Assembly: GCF_003634045.1 (NCBI RefSeq)
Contig: NZ_RBIM01000008.1
Span: 1-64,000 of the forward strand
Direction: 5' to 3'
Length of the DNA: 64,000 nucleotides
From: Maricaulis maris
Lineage (GTDB): Bacteria; Pseudomonadota; Alphaproteobacteria; Caulobacterales; Maricaulaceae
Made by a program: the position numbers and the translations under genes. This document shows positions 55,911-64,000 of the stretch, one piece after another; position 1 is the stretch's first letter; each line of letters opens with the position of its first letter. The notes beneath the pieces were generated by a model that was not told the origin of the DNA, ran no database searches, and saw nothing but the letters and a program-made list of their open reading frames with translations.

Positions 55911-57805
55911 TGGCTGATGAAATCCCTCAAACCGACGTAATGGAACGCCTCACCCAGTCCGGCAGTCAGGGTGTGCTCCGCTTTTTGACCTGCGGTTCGG
56001 TCGATGACGGAAAATCGACATTGATTGGTCGCCTGCTCTACGACAGCAAGCTGTTGTTCGAAGACCAGATCAATGTTCTTGAGCGCGACAGCCGTAAACA
56101 CGGTACGGCCGGTGACGAAATCGACTTCGCCCTCCTGCTCGACGGTCTCGAAGCCGAGCGCGAGCAAGGCATTACAATTGATGTGGCCTACCGGTTCTTT
56201 GCGACCGAAAAGCGGAAATTCGTGGTCGCCGATACGCCGGGGCACGAGCAGTACACACGCAACATGGCGACCGGGGCGTCGACTGCCGATGTGGCGGTGA
56301 TGATGATTGATGCGCGCAAGGGCGTGCTTATCCAGACGCTGCGTCATACTTACATCGCGCGAATGATGGGGATACGCCACATCGTGCTGGCGATCAACAA
56401 GATGGATCTGGTCGAGCATTCTCGCGGTCGTTTTCACGAAATCGTCGCGGACTATCTTCGCAGTGCCGATGCACTCGGTTTCGAGTCCATTACGCCGATC
56501 CCGATGTCCGCCCGCTATGGTGACAATGTTACCAAACGCAGCGAGAGCATGGTTTGGTATGTTGGACCGACGCTGATCGAACATCTGGAAGAACTGGATA
56601 TCGACAGCGACATCCAGAATGAAGCGTTCCGCATGCCGGTTCAGTGGGTCAATCGACCAAACCTCAATTTCCGTGGTTATTCAGGCACCATCGTCTCTGG
56701 GTCGGTGAAGCCGGGTGATGCCGTTGTTGTCGCCGGCTCCGGCCAAGCCGCGAAAATAGACCGAATTGTCACCGCCGATGGGGATGTCGACGAAGCCGTG
56801 GCTGGCGATGCCGTCACCTTGGTGCTGACGCGTGAAATCGACATTTCGCGCGGTGATGTTATTGCCGCCGCTGATGCGCGTCCAGAAGTGACCGGCCAGT
56901 TCGCTGCCGAAATCCTGTGGATGTCTGAGGACAGTCTCCTGCCCGGCCGTTCCTATCTACTCAAGATCGGTACAGCCACCACGCCCGCAACTGTGTCGGC
57001 GTTGAAGCACCGCGTCGATGTGAACACCTATGAGAAGAAGCCGAGCCGCCAACTCGAAATGAACGGGATCGGCTATTGCAACATGTCGACCGCGCGCCCG
57101 ATTGCCTTTGACCCCTATCACCGGATTCGGGATATGGGGGCCTTCATCCTGATCGACCGGTTCACCAACCAGACGGTTGGTGCGGGCATGATTGAATTCG
57201 GACTGCGGCGGGCCTCCAACATTCATCATCATGCGATGGATGTAACCAAGTCAGACAGAGCTCGGATCAAGGGGCAAAAGCCGGCCATCCTGTGGTTCAC
57301 GGGGCTGTCCGGTGCCGGAAAGTCGACGGTCGCCAACCTGGTGGAAAGCAAGCTGTCACAGGCCGGGCATCACACTTATTCACTGGATGGCGACAATATC
57401 CGCCACGGCCTTAATCGCGATCTCGGCTTTACCGATGGGGACCGGGTCGAAAATGTTCGGCGCATTGGTGAGGTCGGCAAGCTTTTTGTCGATTCCGGCC
57501 TGATCGTGACCTGCTCCTTCATTTCACCGTTCCGGGCGGAGCGGCAAATGGTGCGCGAACTTGTCGATGACGGAGAGTTTATCGAAGTCTTCATCGATGC
57601 GCCGTTGGAAGTCTGTATCGAGCGGGACCCGAAGGGGCTCTACAAGAAGGCCCAAGCGGGTGAGATCAAGAACTTCACCGGTTTTGACAGCCCCTATGAA
57701 GTGCCTGAATCCCCGGAACTGCATATCGAGACCGCCAATCTGAGTGCTGAAGAAGCGGCCGACAAGGTCATCGCAGAACTGAAACGGATGGGGCGTCTGG
57801 GCTGA
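55910..57805 (+). CDS. cysNC: Bifunctional sulfate adenylyltransferase GTPase/APS kinase CysN-CysC
   Basis: 631 residues. CysN part: GTPase G1 GSVDDGKST near 26-34, [12 protein letters not shown], then EF-Tu-like barrels to about 440. CysC part: APS kinase P-loop GLSGAGKST near 464-472, [14 protein letters not shown], and ending [12 protein letters not shown]. The fusion makes PAPS directly from sulfate with CysD. The operon does not continue into reductases, consistent with PAPS use by a sulfotransferase. Confidence 0.95.
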   Translation: MADEIPQTDVMERLTQSGSQGVLRFLTCGSVDDGKSTLIGRLLYDSKLLFEDQINVLERDSRKHGTAGDEIDFALLLDGLEAEREQGITIDVAYRFFATEKRKFVVADTPGHEQYTRNMATGASTADVAVMMIDARKGVLIQTLRHTYIARMMGIRHIVLAINKMDLVEHSRGRFHEIVADYLRSADALGFESITPIPMSARYGDNVTKRSESMVWYVGPTLIEHLEELDIDSDIQNEAFRMPVQWVNRPNLNFRGYSGTIVSGSVKPGDAVVVAGSGQAAKIDRIVTADGDVDEAVAGDAVTLVLTREIDISRGDVIAAADARPEVTGQFAAEILWMSEDSLLPGRSYLLKIGTATTPATVSALKHRVDVNTYEKKPSRQLEMNGIGYCNMSTARPIAFDPYHRIRDMGAFILIDRFTNQTVGAGMIEFGLRRASNIHHHAMDVTKSDRARIKGQKPAILWFTGLSGAGKSTVANLVESKLSQAGHHTYSLDGDNIRHGLNRDLGFTDGDRVENVRRIGEVGKLFVDSGLIVTCSFISPFRAERQMVRELVDDGEFIEVFIDAPLEVCIERDPKGLYKKAQAGEIKNFTGFDSPYEVPESPELHIETANLSAEEAADKVIAELKRMGRLG

Positions 57806-57820
57806 CGCCGAGGACTGTTG

Positions 57821-57857
57821 TGACGGGGCGGCATCGATGGATGGGCCCCGTCATTCT
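57821..57857. terminator. Stem-loop between convergent cysNC and cysQ
   Basis: A 9-bp perfect stem TGACGGGGC/GCCCCGTCA (57821-57829 with 57845-57853), 15-base loop, then TTCT. Weak T-run, so terminator function is moderate. Confidence 0.5.
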
Positions 57858-58648
57858 GTCCGGCCCCATGCGACAAAGGCGCCATTGAGATAGCCGGCGT
57901 CTTCCTTCGCATAGACGAAGGGGGCGCCGTCCGGCGTCAGCACAGCGCCGCCTGCAGCATTGAGCACGGCGTGACCCGCCCCGGTATCCCATTCCATGGT
58001 CGGGCCGAAGCGCGGGTAGACATCGGCGGTGCCTTCCGCAATCAGGCAGAACTTCAGTGACGAGCCAGCAGACACGCGTTCGGTAACGCCTTGGGCGTCG
58101 GCGAAGGCCAGTGTCGTCTCGTCCGCATGGGAACGGCTCATCACAGCGGTCATGCCGGAGGCCGGGCGAGCGCGGGTCGAAATCAGGGCCAGTGCATCAG
58201 CCGAGACGGACTGCCCCGCTTTCAATGTGCCGGCCCAGGCTTGGGTGCCGCCGACGAAAATGCGCTCCCGGGCCGGGGCGAAGACGCAGCCAGCCGTCGG
58301 GACGCGGCCTTCGATCAGCGCGATATTGACAGTGAACTCACCATTCTTGTTGATGAACTCCTTGGTGCCGTCGACAGGATCGACAAGAATGAACGCGCCA
58401 TCTGTCTTCGGTCGGAAACCGGCCGCGAAACTCTCCTCAGCGAGCACCGGGATTTCGGGGAGCAAGTGCGCAAGTTCTGTAAGGATGATTTTTTCAGCCA
58501 GTTCGTCAGCGTCGGTCACAGGCGATTTGTCATCCTTCCCGCGGGCTTCGAAATCGGACTCGTATATTTCCATGACCTTGACAGCTGCCAGCGAGCAGAT
58601 GCGGGCAAATTCGAAGGCAATGGCGTTCTTGTCGTCGAGAGTTGGCAT
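57851..58648 (-). CDS. cysQ: 3'(2'),5'-bisphosphate nucleotidase CysQ
   Basis: 265 residues. Inositol-monophosphatase fold: VTDADELAEKII, VLAEES, the metal motif DPVDGTKEF, and EWDTGAGHAVLNAAGG near the end. Hydrolyses PAP, the by-product of sulfotransfer, back to AMP. Start ATG at 58648; a GTG six codons upstream is possible. Converges on cysNC; completes the PAPS cycle next to the sulfotransferase genes. Confidence 0.9.
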   Translation of the reverse strand: MPTLDDKNAIAFEFARICSLAAVKVMEIYESDFEARGKDDKSPVTDADELAEKIILTELAHLLPEIPVLAEESFAAGFRPKTDGAFILVDPVDGTKEFINKNGEFTVNIALIEGRVPTAGCVFAPARERIFVGGTQAWAGTLKAGQSVSADALALISTRARPASGMTAVMSRSHADETTLAFADAQGVTERVSAGSSLKFCLIAEGTADVYPRFGPTMEWDTGAGHAVLNAAGGAVLTPDGAPFVYAKEDAGYLNGAFVAWGRTE

Positions 58649-58950
58649 AGCTCGGGTCCAGGTCACAAATACAAGTGGGCGTGATTATTCGGCGTGGTGG
58701 AGGCGTAGGCGACAATAGCGATGCTGCCAAGGCCCCGATGCGGATGAACAGGTCGTGCGCTTGAGTGAAGCGGCACAGCTGAGCGACGTTAGCGTGTGTT
58801 CAGCGTTATCACCACAAGCAAGGTGTGGGTAGCGTCTGGGTACCGCTTGTGCGTGAAGAGTTCGCGGCAGCCGGAAAGCATGCTACCCGCTCAGTGTGAA
58901 ATTGGAAGGCGCTGCAACGCAGCATCCCGCAGTCGCAAGCTGGAAACCGC
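58649..58950. other. Intergenic region
   Basis: About 300 bases between the divergent cysQ and glycosyltransferase genes. No recognised gene or consensus promoter. Confidence 0.35.
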
Positions 58951-59961
58951 GTGTCTGATACCGCTGATACCATCGACATCACTGTCCTGATCGTCGCCTA
59001 CAAGAGCGTCGGCACGCTCACGGCCTGCCTTGCAGCGCTGCAGGCGCAAACACGGGCTCCGCGTGAAGTCCTTGTCCTGGAGAACGGGTCGCCAGAGGGC
59101 CAACGTGTCGGTCCGGCCGACATGCCGTCCGGTGTCCGACTGATCGAAAGCGAAAAAAATCTCGGCTTTGCCGGCGGCAACAATCTCCTGGCAAAGGCTG
59201 CGGGTTCGACATGGTTGGCCCTGCTGAACCCGGATGCCTACGCTCGCCCGGACTGGATCGAGCAATTTGAGGCCGCCCGCCGGAAATATCCGGAAATCGC
59301 GCTTTTCGGATCGACACAGTTCGCAGCCGGCAAGACCGATGTCCTTGATGGCACGGGCGATTGCTATCATGCGCTTGGACTGGCTTACCGGTCGGGATAT
59401 GGGCGTCGCGCCGGGCCGTTGGCGGAGGGCGAGGTTTTTGCGGCCTGTGGCGCTGCGATGTTCATTCGCCGCGACGTGTTCGAGGCGCTCGGTGGCTTTG
59501 ATGAGCGGTTTTTTTGCTACAATGAGGACGTTGATTTGGGGTATCGCGCGCGCCTGAACGGATTGCCGACCGTTCAGTTGGCTGCGGCGATCGTTGACCA
59601 TGTTGGCTATGGCTCGTCGGGTCGTCGCTCCGAGATCGCGACCTATTATGGCGTCCGCAACCGGCTATGGGTGTTCTTGAAGAACACTCCGGGCTGGTTG
59701 TTCTGGCTGCTGTTGCCCGGCCATGTCGCGGTGACGTTTGCGCTTTGGTTGTCGTCGTTTCGATTCGGGCAGGGCGCGTTGTTTGCGCGTGCGATCCGTG
59801 ACGCCGTTTCGGGACGCGCCGATATCCTCGCGTCGCGCAGGGAGATCCAGGCAAACCGTCGCGTATCACCGATGCGTGTCGCGAGAATGATGAACTGGAA
59901 TCCAGCGGACTTGTTCACGCGCCGGGCCAAGGTCCGGCCTATCGACGATCAGGGCGCTTGA
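58951..59961 (+). CDS. Rhamnosyltransferase-like glycosyltransferase family 2
   Basis: 336 residues, GTG start. VLIVAYKSVGTLTACLAAL, NPDAYARPDW (DxD-like), CGAAMFIRRDVFEALGGFDERFF and NEDVDLGYRARL are the signature of WbbL-type rhamnosyltransferases. One or two hydrophobic segments after about 240 (WLFWLLLPGHVAVTFALWL). Adds a deoxysugar during O-antigen or capsule synthesis. Its end overlaps the convergent gene by 13 bases. Confidence 0.88.
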   Translation: MSDTADTIDITVLIVAYKSVGTLTACLAALQAQTRAPREVLVLENGSPEGQRVGPADMPSGVRLIESEKNLGFAGGNNLLAKAAGSTWLALLNPDAYARPDWIEQFEAARRKYPEIALFGSTQFAAGKTDVLDGTGDCYHALGLAYRSGYGRRAGPLAEGEVFAACGAAMFIRRDVFEALGGFDERFFCYNEDVDLGYRARLNGLPTVQLAAAIVDHVGYGSSGRRSEIATYYGVRNRLWVFLKNTPGWLFWLLLPGHVAVTFALWLSSFRFGQGALFARAIRDAVSGRADILASRREIQANRRVSPMRVARMMNWNPADLFTRRAKVRPIDDQGA

Positions 59962-60545
59962 TCCGAGCAGGGCACTGCCTCGAGTGCCGTCAGTTCAACG
60001 CGCGACAGGTCCGCTTGGTTCTGGCTGCTGCGCCAGTCCGGCCAAAGACCTACATATCCAAATCCCCACTCGCACGTGGTTGGTGAGAGATCCATGGTGA
60101 TGGTGTCAAATTCGGGGGCAAGCAGGTGCCGCTCCCAATCCTGTTGACTCCGTCCGGGGGTGAAGAAGTTCAGAAGGGCCTCATCTGCGCCGTTCGAACT
60201 GGCGGCTCTCAGCGTGTAAGTCAGCCGGATTCTGTGCCCCTGCAGAGCTTCGATCTCTTCTGTCGTCAGGGTGAAGAACGCGCCCGCAGACTGTATCCCG
60301 TCCAACGGGGCTCGAGCGGCAGAAACCCTGGCGAACCGAATCCCGTTCTCGGTCAGGAATTCCACGGTCAAACCATTGCCGACCGTCAACGCTGCCAAGC
60401 TTTCGCCCTCGAAGGTGATGCCTTCGGCGCGAATTTCCTCCGGTGTTCGGTGGTTGGTATCTCCGAAGCTCATGGCAGCGGCGATCATGCCGGCGGCCGC
60501 GGCAGCGGAGATCGGGTAAAACGCCCAGTCGGGAAGGGAGAGCAT
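59949..60545 (-). CDS. Membrane-anchored protein of unknown function
   Basis: 198 residues from the ATG at 60545 (a TTG 11 codons upstream is possible). N-terminal membrane anchor (FYPISAAAAAGMIAAAMSFG), then a soluble beta-rich part (GLTVEFLTENGIRFARVSA, FDTITMDLSPTTCEWGFGYVGLWPDW) that may be a carbohydrate-binding-like sandwich. No family recognised. Confidence 0.65.
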   Translation of the reverse strand: MLSLPDWAFYPISAAAAAGMIAAAMSFGDTNHRTPEEIRAEGITFEGESLAALTVGNGLTVEFLTENGIRFARVSAARAPLDGIQSAGAFFTLTTEEIEALQGHRIRLTYTLRAASSNGADEALLNFFTPGRSQQDWERHLLAPEFDTITMDLSPTTCEWGFGYVGLWPDWRSSQNQADLSRVELTALEAVPCSDQAP

Positions 60546-60760
60546 TGGTGGCGGAGACCCTTTATTGGGGTGTGACAATGGCGGAAACTTTTGGACTGTT
60601 CTGCCATGTCGGTCAAACGGAAGCGCGCCGGGGGCCGAGGTCTGAACCGTCCACCTTTCCGCCGCTTTTCACCGTCATGAATCGGTCTGGAGTCAAAGTC
60701 ACAGGAGGTGAAGTTGAAGAAGAACTTGAACTTTGGGCCGACGCAGCCGATTCTGGACGT

Positions 60761-61054
60761 ATGAACGTGCGTTCCGACATGCCTGAAGACCCGCTCGAAG
60801 TCGTCATTTCCCGCTTGGACAAGGCGATGGGCCGTGTTGAGGGCGTCGCCCGGACGATGCGGGCCCGCGTGCGCAAAGCAGAAATGGCGGCGGTTGAAGC
60901 TCGGGACGCCGATGTTGATCGAGCCAATCTGGCAGAAGCACTTGATGAAGCTCGCGGTCGTGAGGCCGTACTGCAAGACGCGGCGCAGTCGGCTTCGGAT
61001 GCGCTCGACAGCGCCATCAGCGATCTGCGCGGCCTTTTGACCGAGGAGGGGTGA
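60761..61054 (+). CDS. Coiled-coil protein upstream of ZapA (DUF4164, ZauP-like)
   Basis: 97 residues, nearly all coiled coil (VVISRLDKAMGRVEGVARTM, AVLQDAAQSASDALDSAISDL). In Caulobacter the coiled-coil ZauP is encoded directly before zapA and works with it to focus the Z-ring; position and form match, so this is probably its counterpart. The ATG at 60761 overlaps the stop of a possible 16-codon leader frame that has a strong ribosome-binding site. A later ATG (60779) is an alternative start. Confidence 0.75.
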   Translation: MNVRSDMPEDPLEVVISRLDKAMGRVEGVARTMRARVRKAEMAAVEARDADVDRANLAEALDEARGREAVLQDAAQSASDALDSAISDLRGLLTEEG

Positions 61055-61058
61055 AGCG

Positions 61059-61484
61059 ATGTCGCGCGTGACCGTCACCCTGAATGGCCGGGATTTCACG
61101 ATTGGCTGCGAAGAAGGTCAGGAAGCGTATCTGCGCGAGCTCGCCGGAACCTTGGACAAGCGCGTGGCCGAGATTTCTGGCCAGGTCGGGCAGATCGGGG
61201 ATCTTCGCCTTCTGCTGATGGCCTCGCTCATACTGGTGGACGACCTCAAGGAGGCCGACAGCCGCGTCGAGGCGCTTGAAGGGCAGGCACAGCGTCTGCG
61301 GCACGAAAATCACGGCGCCGCCAGCCTGCATGCCGAGGCTCGCGGGCGCCTCGCCGACCAGCTCAATCGGCTTGCTGATCGCATGGAGCGCTTGGCCGAT
61401 GCCTTCGAAAACGGTGACGACGAGGCGAGCGGCGACAGTGACGCATCTGCGCAGCGCGACACGCTCGCGGAAGCTGGCGCTTGA
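61059..61484 (+). CDS. zapA: Cell division protein ZapA
   Basis: 141 residues. VTVTLNGRDFTIGCEEGQE, then LRELAGTLDKRV and the conserved DLRLLLMASLILVDDL helix, followed by a coiled coil. Longer C-terminal tail than the E. coli protein, usual in alphaproteobacteria. GAGGAGGGG precedes the ATG. Crosslinks FtsZ filaments at midcell. 4 bases after the ZauP-like gene. Confidence 0.93.
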   Translation: MSRVTVTLNGRDFTIGCEEGQEAYLRELAGTLDKRVAEISGQVGQIGDLRLLLMASLILVDDLKEADSRVEALEGQAQRLRHENHGAASLHAEARGRLADQLNRLADRMERLADAFENGDDEASGDSDASAQRDTLAEAGA

Positions 61485-61489
61485 GCTTG

Positions 61490-61655
61490 GTCGCAATCGG
61501 CGCCACATAGGGGGTGGCGGTCATCTGCTGCGTACGAGTGGGGCGTTTATCCTGCGGACCGTACACCTCCACGAGGGAACTGCCTCTGTCTGGGACCCTG
61601 GTCCCGTTCAAGTGGTGCCCACCTGAACTGTCGGGTTTGTGGGGATATACACGCG
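61490..61655 (+). ncRNA. ssrS: Probable 6S RNA (SsrS), ends approximate
   Basis: The gap between zapA and the 5-formyl-THF cyclo-ligase gene is the classic 6S RNA position in proteobacteria. The DNA has no open frame of interest but can fold into a long interrupted rod: 61561-61572 pairs with 61639-61650 (10 of 12 pairs), enclosing a stable hairpin GTTCA-A-GTGG-TGC-CCAC-C-TGAAC (61605-61627). The 3' limit of about 61655 is set by the next gene's ribosome-binding site; the 5' limit is a guess. Confidence 0.6.
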
Positions 61656-61680
61656 CTGACGGCGCAAGCGGAGCCGCCAC

Positions 61681-62289
61681 ATGACTTTTCCCGCAGACAA
61701 GCCGGCCCTGCGGTCCCGCATGATCGAACTGCGCCGCATGGCGGCCGAAAACCTGCCGGGGGCCGGTGATGACCTGGCCCGGAATTATCCCGGCGCTTGG
61801 TTGCCAGCAGCCGGCGCTCCCGTGGCCGGGTATTGGCCATTGCCGGGTGAAATTGATCCGCGCCCTCTCATGAAGCATCTGTGCGACCTCGGGCATCCCT
61901 TGTGTCTGCCGGTTGTGCAGGGGCACGATCAGCCGCTGGTTTTTCGGGGCTGGACAGACGGTGATGCGCTGGAGCGCCGGCCCATGGGCGTGATGGAGCC
62001 TCGCGACGACCGGCCCGCGCTCCGGCCGGGGCTTGTGCTGGTGCCACTGCTGGCTTGCGACCGCTCCGGCAATCGACTCGGCTTCGGCAAGGGCTATTAC
62101 GACTATACACTGGCGGCGTTGCGCGCAGCCGGGCAGGTTCGGGCGATCGGACTGGCCTTTGACTGCCAGGTGCTTGCGACAATTCCCGCAGAACGGCATG
62201 ATCAGGCTTTGGACGGGGTGGTCACCCAGAGCGGTTCAATGCCGTTTCCGGCCCATCCCGGGACGCCGGATGATCGAGGGATGCCATGA
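61681..62289 (+). CDS. 5-formyltetrahydrofolate cyclo-ligase
   Basis: 202 residues. LRSRMIELRRM near the start, VLVPLLACDRSGNRLGFGKGYYD with the ATP/folate motif GFGKGYYD, and an ending (HDQALDGVVT) typical of the YgfA/Fau family. Converts 5-formyl-THF to methenyl-THF. GGAG lies 8 bases before the ATG. Follows the probable 6S RNA as in most proteobacteria; four-base overlap with the next gene. Confidence 0.93.
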   Translation: MTFPADKPALRSRMIELRRMAAENLPGAGDDLARNYPGAWLPAAGAPVAGYWPLPGEIDPRPLMKHLCDLGHPLCLPVVQGHDQPLVFRGWTDGDALERRPMGVMEPRDDRPALRPGLVLVPLLACDRSGNRLGFGKGYYDYTLAALRAAGQVRAIGLAFDCQVLATIPAERHDQALDGVVTQSGSMPFPAHPGTPDDRGMP

Positions 62290-62696
62290 CTTTCACCGTC
62301 ACGCATGATCCCGCCAGTCACGCGGCCTGCCTGACCCATGTCGGACCGGTGGATGCCGAGGAAATCCTGGCGTCACGGCAGGAGCTTCGCGACGTGGCTA
62401 TCGCCCAATCAGTGCGCGGGGTTTTGATCAATATCCGGGACTCGAGCATCAACGCCGAGCCCGTGCAGATCATCGACAATGTCCAGGGCCTGGTTGATGG
62501 ACTGGCACCGGGTACGAAATTGGCTTTTGTCAGCAAGGCCGAGGATCAGAAGACGGTGTCCATGATTGTGGCAACCGTTGCCCATTCCTCGGGCCGAAAG
62601 GTCGGCCAGTTCCACGAGCTCGAGAAAGCCCTGGGCTGGATCCGGCTGGACTGGGATGCGGCGGTAGCCTCCGGCTTTGTGCCGATTGTCGACTAG
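62286..62696 (+). CDS. STAS/SpoIIAA-like hypothetical protein
   Basis: 136 residues, coupled to the cyclo-ligase gene (ATGA). Alternating strands and helices (RGVLINIRDSSINAEPVQIIDNV, KLAFVSKAEDQKTVSMIVATV) suggest the SpoIIAA-like/STAS fold of small regulatory or lipid-binding proteins. Function unknown. Confidence 0.6.
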   Translation: MTFTVTHDPASHAACLTHVGPVDAEEILASRQELRDVAIAQSVRGVLINIRDSSINAEPVQIIDNVQGLVDGLAPGTKLAFVSKAEDQKTVSMIVATVAHSSGRKVGQFHELEKALGWIRLDWDAAVASGFVPIVD

Positions 62697-62796
62697 CTGG
62701 CAGGGCAAGGCGGTGCTGAATGGTCTTGTTGCCATGGAGCGGGCTGTGCGAGCTTTCCCGCCAGCCCACGCTGTGGGGAAGAACCACTTATCCCCC

Positions 62797-62934
62797 GCAC
62801 AAACTACCGCAAGCCGTCATCCTGACGAAGGTCAGGACCCAGTCTCGCACACCCGATTTCACCAAACCCTGCAACGACTTCGCGTCGCAGACTGGGTCCC
62901 GATTGTCATCGGGATGACGGTGTGTGGGGTGGGA
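62797..62934. repeat. REP-like extragenic inverted repeat
   Basis: Outer arms CCGTCATCC (62814-62822) and GGATGACGG (62912-62920), then inner arms GGACCCAGTCT and AGACTGGGTCC; the segments between inner and outer arms differ (TGACGAAGGTCA versus CGATTGTCATCG). Flanks are also partly complementary (CCCGCACA / TGTGTGGGG). Intergenic elements with this CCGTCATCCTGACGAAGGTCAGG core are common in alphaproteobacterial genomes. Confidence 0.7.
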
Positions 62935-63429
62935 ATAGAGGTAAACTTATCCTCCCCCTTTGCCAACCGACATATAATGGCTTCGGTTTTCGGGACGGGA
63001 GGCACGAGCTCAGTCACTTGTGCCCGGAAACGAGCGGAGCCTGTCCGCGCGTCGGATGTGACAGTCCGAAGTTCCGGCAGGGCGTGCGACCAGGTCGCGG
63101 GGCACTAGACGACCGACCCCATCTACCTGACGCATTGGAATCGGGGGCGAGAGCGTCCGGGAAATCTCCCATCTTTTTGTTCAGGAAGGCTTGGCGGGAT
63201 GTCGAGGACATCACGGACACCGCAGACCACCAACAGGACACCCCGGTGTCCGCCGACATCCCGTTCCCTCCCACGCTTCGGCGCAATCGCGGCCGAAGAC
63301 GCAGGTGTATGGCCTCACGGGGGCTATGAATCGGGTTGCCTCCGTCTGCCACAGCCTGCCGCAATGGCGCTCAGAGCTCGCCGACCTGCCAACGCCGATG
63401 GCGGCACGGGTGGCCTGGCGCTGTTGTTG
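62935..63429. other. Non-coding stretch with structured elements
   Basis: About 495 bases with no supported gene. It contains a consensus TATAAT (62973-62978), a hairpin GGCACGAG/CTTGTGCC (63001-63024), a small hairpin near 63052-63069, and a perfect nested inverted repeat at 63195-63263. See the findings; a small RNA is possible but I could not match a family. Confidence 0.4.
63195..63263. repeat. Nested perfect inverted repeat
   Basis: Outer 10-bp arms CGGGATGTCG (63195-63204) and CGACATCCCG (63254-63263) are perfectly complementary. Inside lies a second palindrome GGACACC-CC-GGTGTCC (63236-63251). Confidence 0.85.
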
Positions 63430-63912
63430 CTAGAGTTTGTAGGAGCCGGGTGTTTCGTGAAAAATGGCGTCCGCGTAGGCGACGAAGTCCGGTGACAAGC
63501 CAACCCTGCCGAATGATTCCCAGATCTCTCTGCCGCCATCGCAGTCGAGGATGAATTCGAGGTCCTTGAGGACGGCATGCCATTGGCTCTTTGGCAACAG
63601 GGCGTCGGCGTGCAGCTCGAACATGACGCTGTAGATCTGTAGAAAATGCCCGATGAGGATACCAAACTGCAGCCGCTCGTCCGGGTCGAGCTGGGCGTAG
63701 GACTCGATGCCGCGTCTGAACATTGAAGCGGTCGGCTTGCTGCCCACTGTCAGCGAATGCATCTGCCCTGTCGCTTCGACAAACTGGTAGCGCGCGGCGG
63801 CCTGCAATTGCTTGGTGTTCTGGCGGACTTGCAGGGCCAAGTACAGCAGTGTCGGCCCGACCAAGAGGACCGCGACGATCTGCGAAATCAGATAGGCATC
63901 GTTCAATGTCAT
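63430..63912 (-). CDS. Small membrane protein of unknown function
   Basis: 160 residues. One N-terminal membrane helix (IVAVLLVGPTLLYLALQV, about 12-29), then a soluble helical domain (FEATG..., LFQIGILIGHFLQIYSVMFEL) of the small bacterial proteins with a single anchor and unknown function. GGGGGAACC precedes the ATG. No partner recognised. Confidence 0.75.
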   Translation of the reverse strand: MTLNDAYLISQIVAVLLVGPTLLYLALQVRQNTKQLQAAARYQFVEATGQMHSLTVGSKPTASMFRRGIESYAQLDPDERLQFGILIGHFLQIYSVMFELHADALLPKSQWHAVLKDLEFILDCDGGREIWESFGRVGLSPDFVAYADAIFHETPGSYKL

Positions 63913-63966
63913 GACGGTTCCCCCACCGCGAGACTGGACGATTCCCCGCTCTGCGTCACGAGTGAT

Positions 63967-64000
63967 AAAAAGGGCGCCTCGCCGGCTGGCAAGGCGCCCC
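63967..64000 (-). terminator. Rho-independent terminator at the right edge
   Basis: Stem GGGCGCCT/AGGCGCCC (63972-63979 with 63992-63999), loop about 12 bases, followed on the minus strand by TTTTT. It would end a minus-strand gene lying beyond the window. Confidence 0.8.

Noticed and set aside
62697-63429. Possible tmRNA, RNase P RNA or 4.5S RNA
   Set aside because: None of the hallmark motifs (a tag-coding frame with AANDE-like codons, the GAGGAAAGTCCGGGC core, or the SRP tetraloop) could be found.
1-64000. CRISPR array, prophage, tRNA or rRNA gene
   Set aside because: No regular 25-40 bp repeat with unique spacers, no phage structural genes and no tRNA TPsiC-loop pattern (GGTTCGAATCC type) were seen.

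Overview
The window looks like the chromosome of a stalked or prosthecate marine alphaproteobacterium of the Maricaulis/Caulobacter type. The evidence is the high GC content, a Caulobacter-style maltose locus (TonB receptor, alpha-glucosidase, LacI regulator, MFS sugar transporter, amylases, flavin-dependent halogenases), and the alphaproteobacterial order coiled-coil protein, zapA, probable 6S RNA, 5-formyl-THF cyclo-ligase near the right end. The genus is inferred; no rRNA or tRNA gene is present to test it.

Left part (1-5650): a lower-GC surface-glycan patch. An acyl carrier protein, an AMP-forming acyl ligase, a ketoreductase-like SDR and a GNAT acetyltransferase form one operon that could make and transfer an acyl group onto a sugar. 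Opposite lies a membrane glycosyltransferase, preceded by the broken C-terminus of a WecE/RffA-type sugar aminotransferase. That fragment ends against a frameshifted remnant of an IS6-family transposase.

5743-25137: an alpha-glucan uptake and degradation locus. It holds two secreted GH13 amylases, a GH13 alpha-glucosidase, a GH97 alpha-glucosidase, a TonB-dependent receptor, an MFS sugar transporter, a LacI regulator, a convergent pair of flavin-dependent halogenase-like genes, an esterase, a cupin/JmjC-like protein and an aldo-keto reductase. Three of its intergenic regions share an 18-bp imperfect palindrome of the form TGCA-N6-TGCA, the best candidate operator of the locus.

25534-32439: one 2301-residue autotransporter-like repeat protein with 288-bp tandem repeats that are nearly identical in DNA.

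32553-47725: a type II secretion operon (E, F, G, H, I, J, L, M, C-like, D, K) without a prepilin peptidase gene. It runs without gaps into a permease fused to an FG-GAP/ASPIC propeller and two Sel1-repeat proteins. Two further exported proteins follow (47819-49498).

49570-59961: glycan assembly plus sulfate activation. A sulfotransferase-like protein, a methyltransferase, three family-2 glycosyltransferases and a DegT sugar aminotransferase accompany cysD, a cysN-cysC fusion and cysQ. No PAPS or sulfite reductase is present, so a sulfated surface polysaccharide is a better fit than sulfur assimilation.

60545-64000: cell-division and housekeeping genes (coiled-coil partner, zapA, probable 6S RNA, cyclo-ligase), then a 730-bp non-coding stretch with a REP-like inverted repeat, a consensus TATAAT box and a nested perfect hairpin, and finally a small membrane protein. 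Most long reading frames opposite the real genes are high-GC shadows and were left out.
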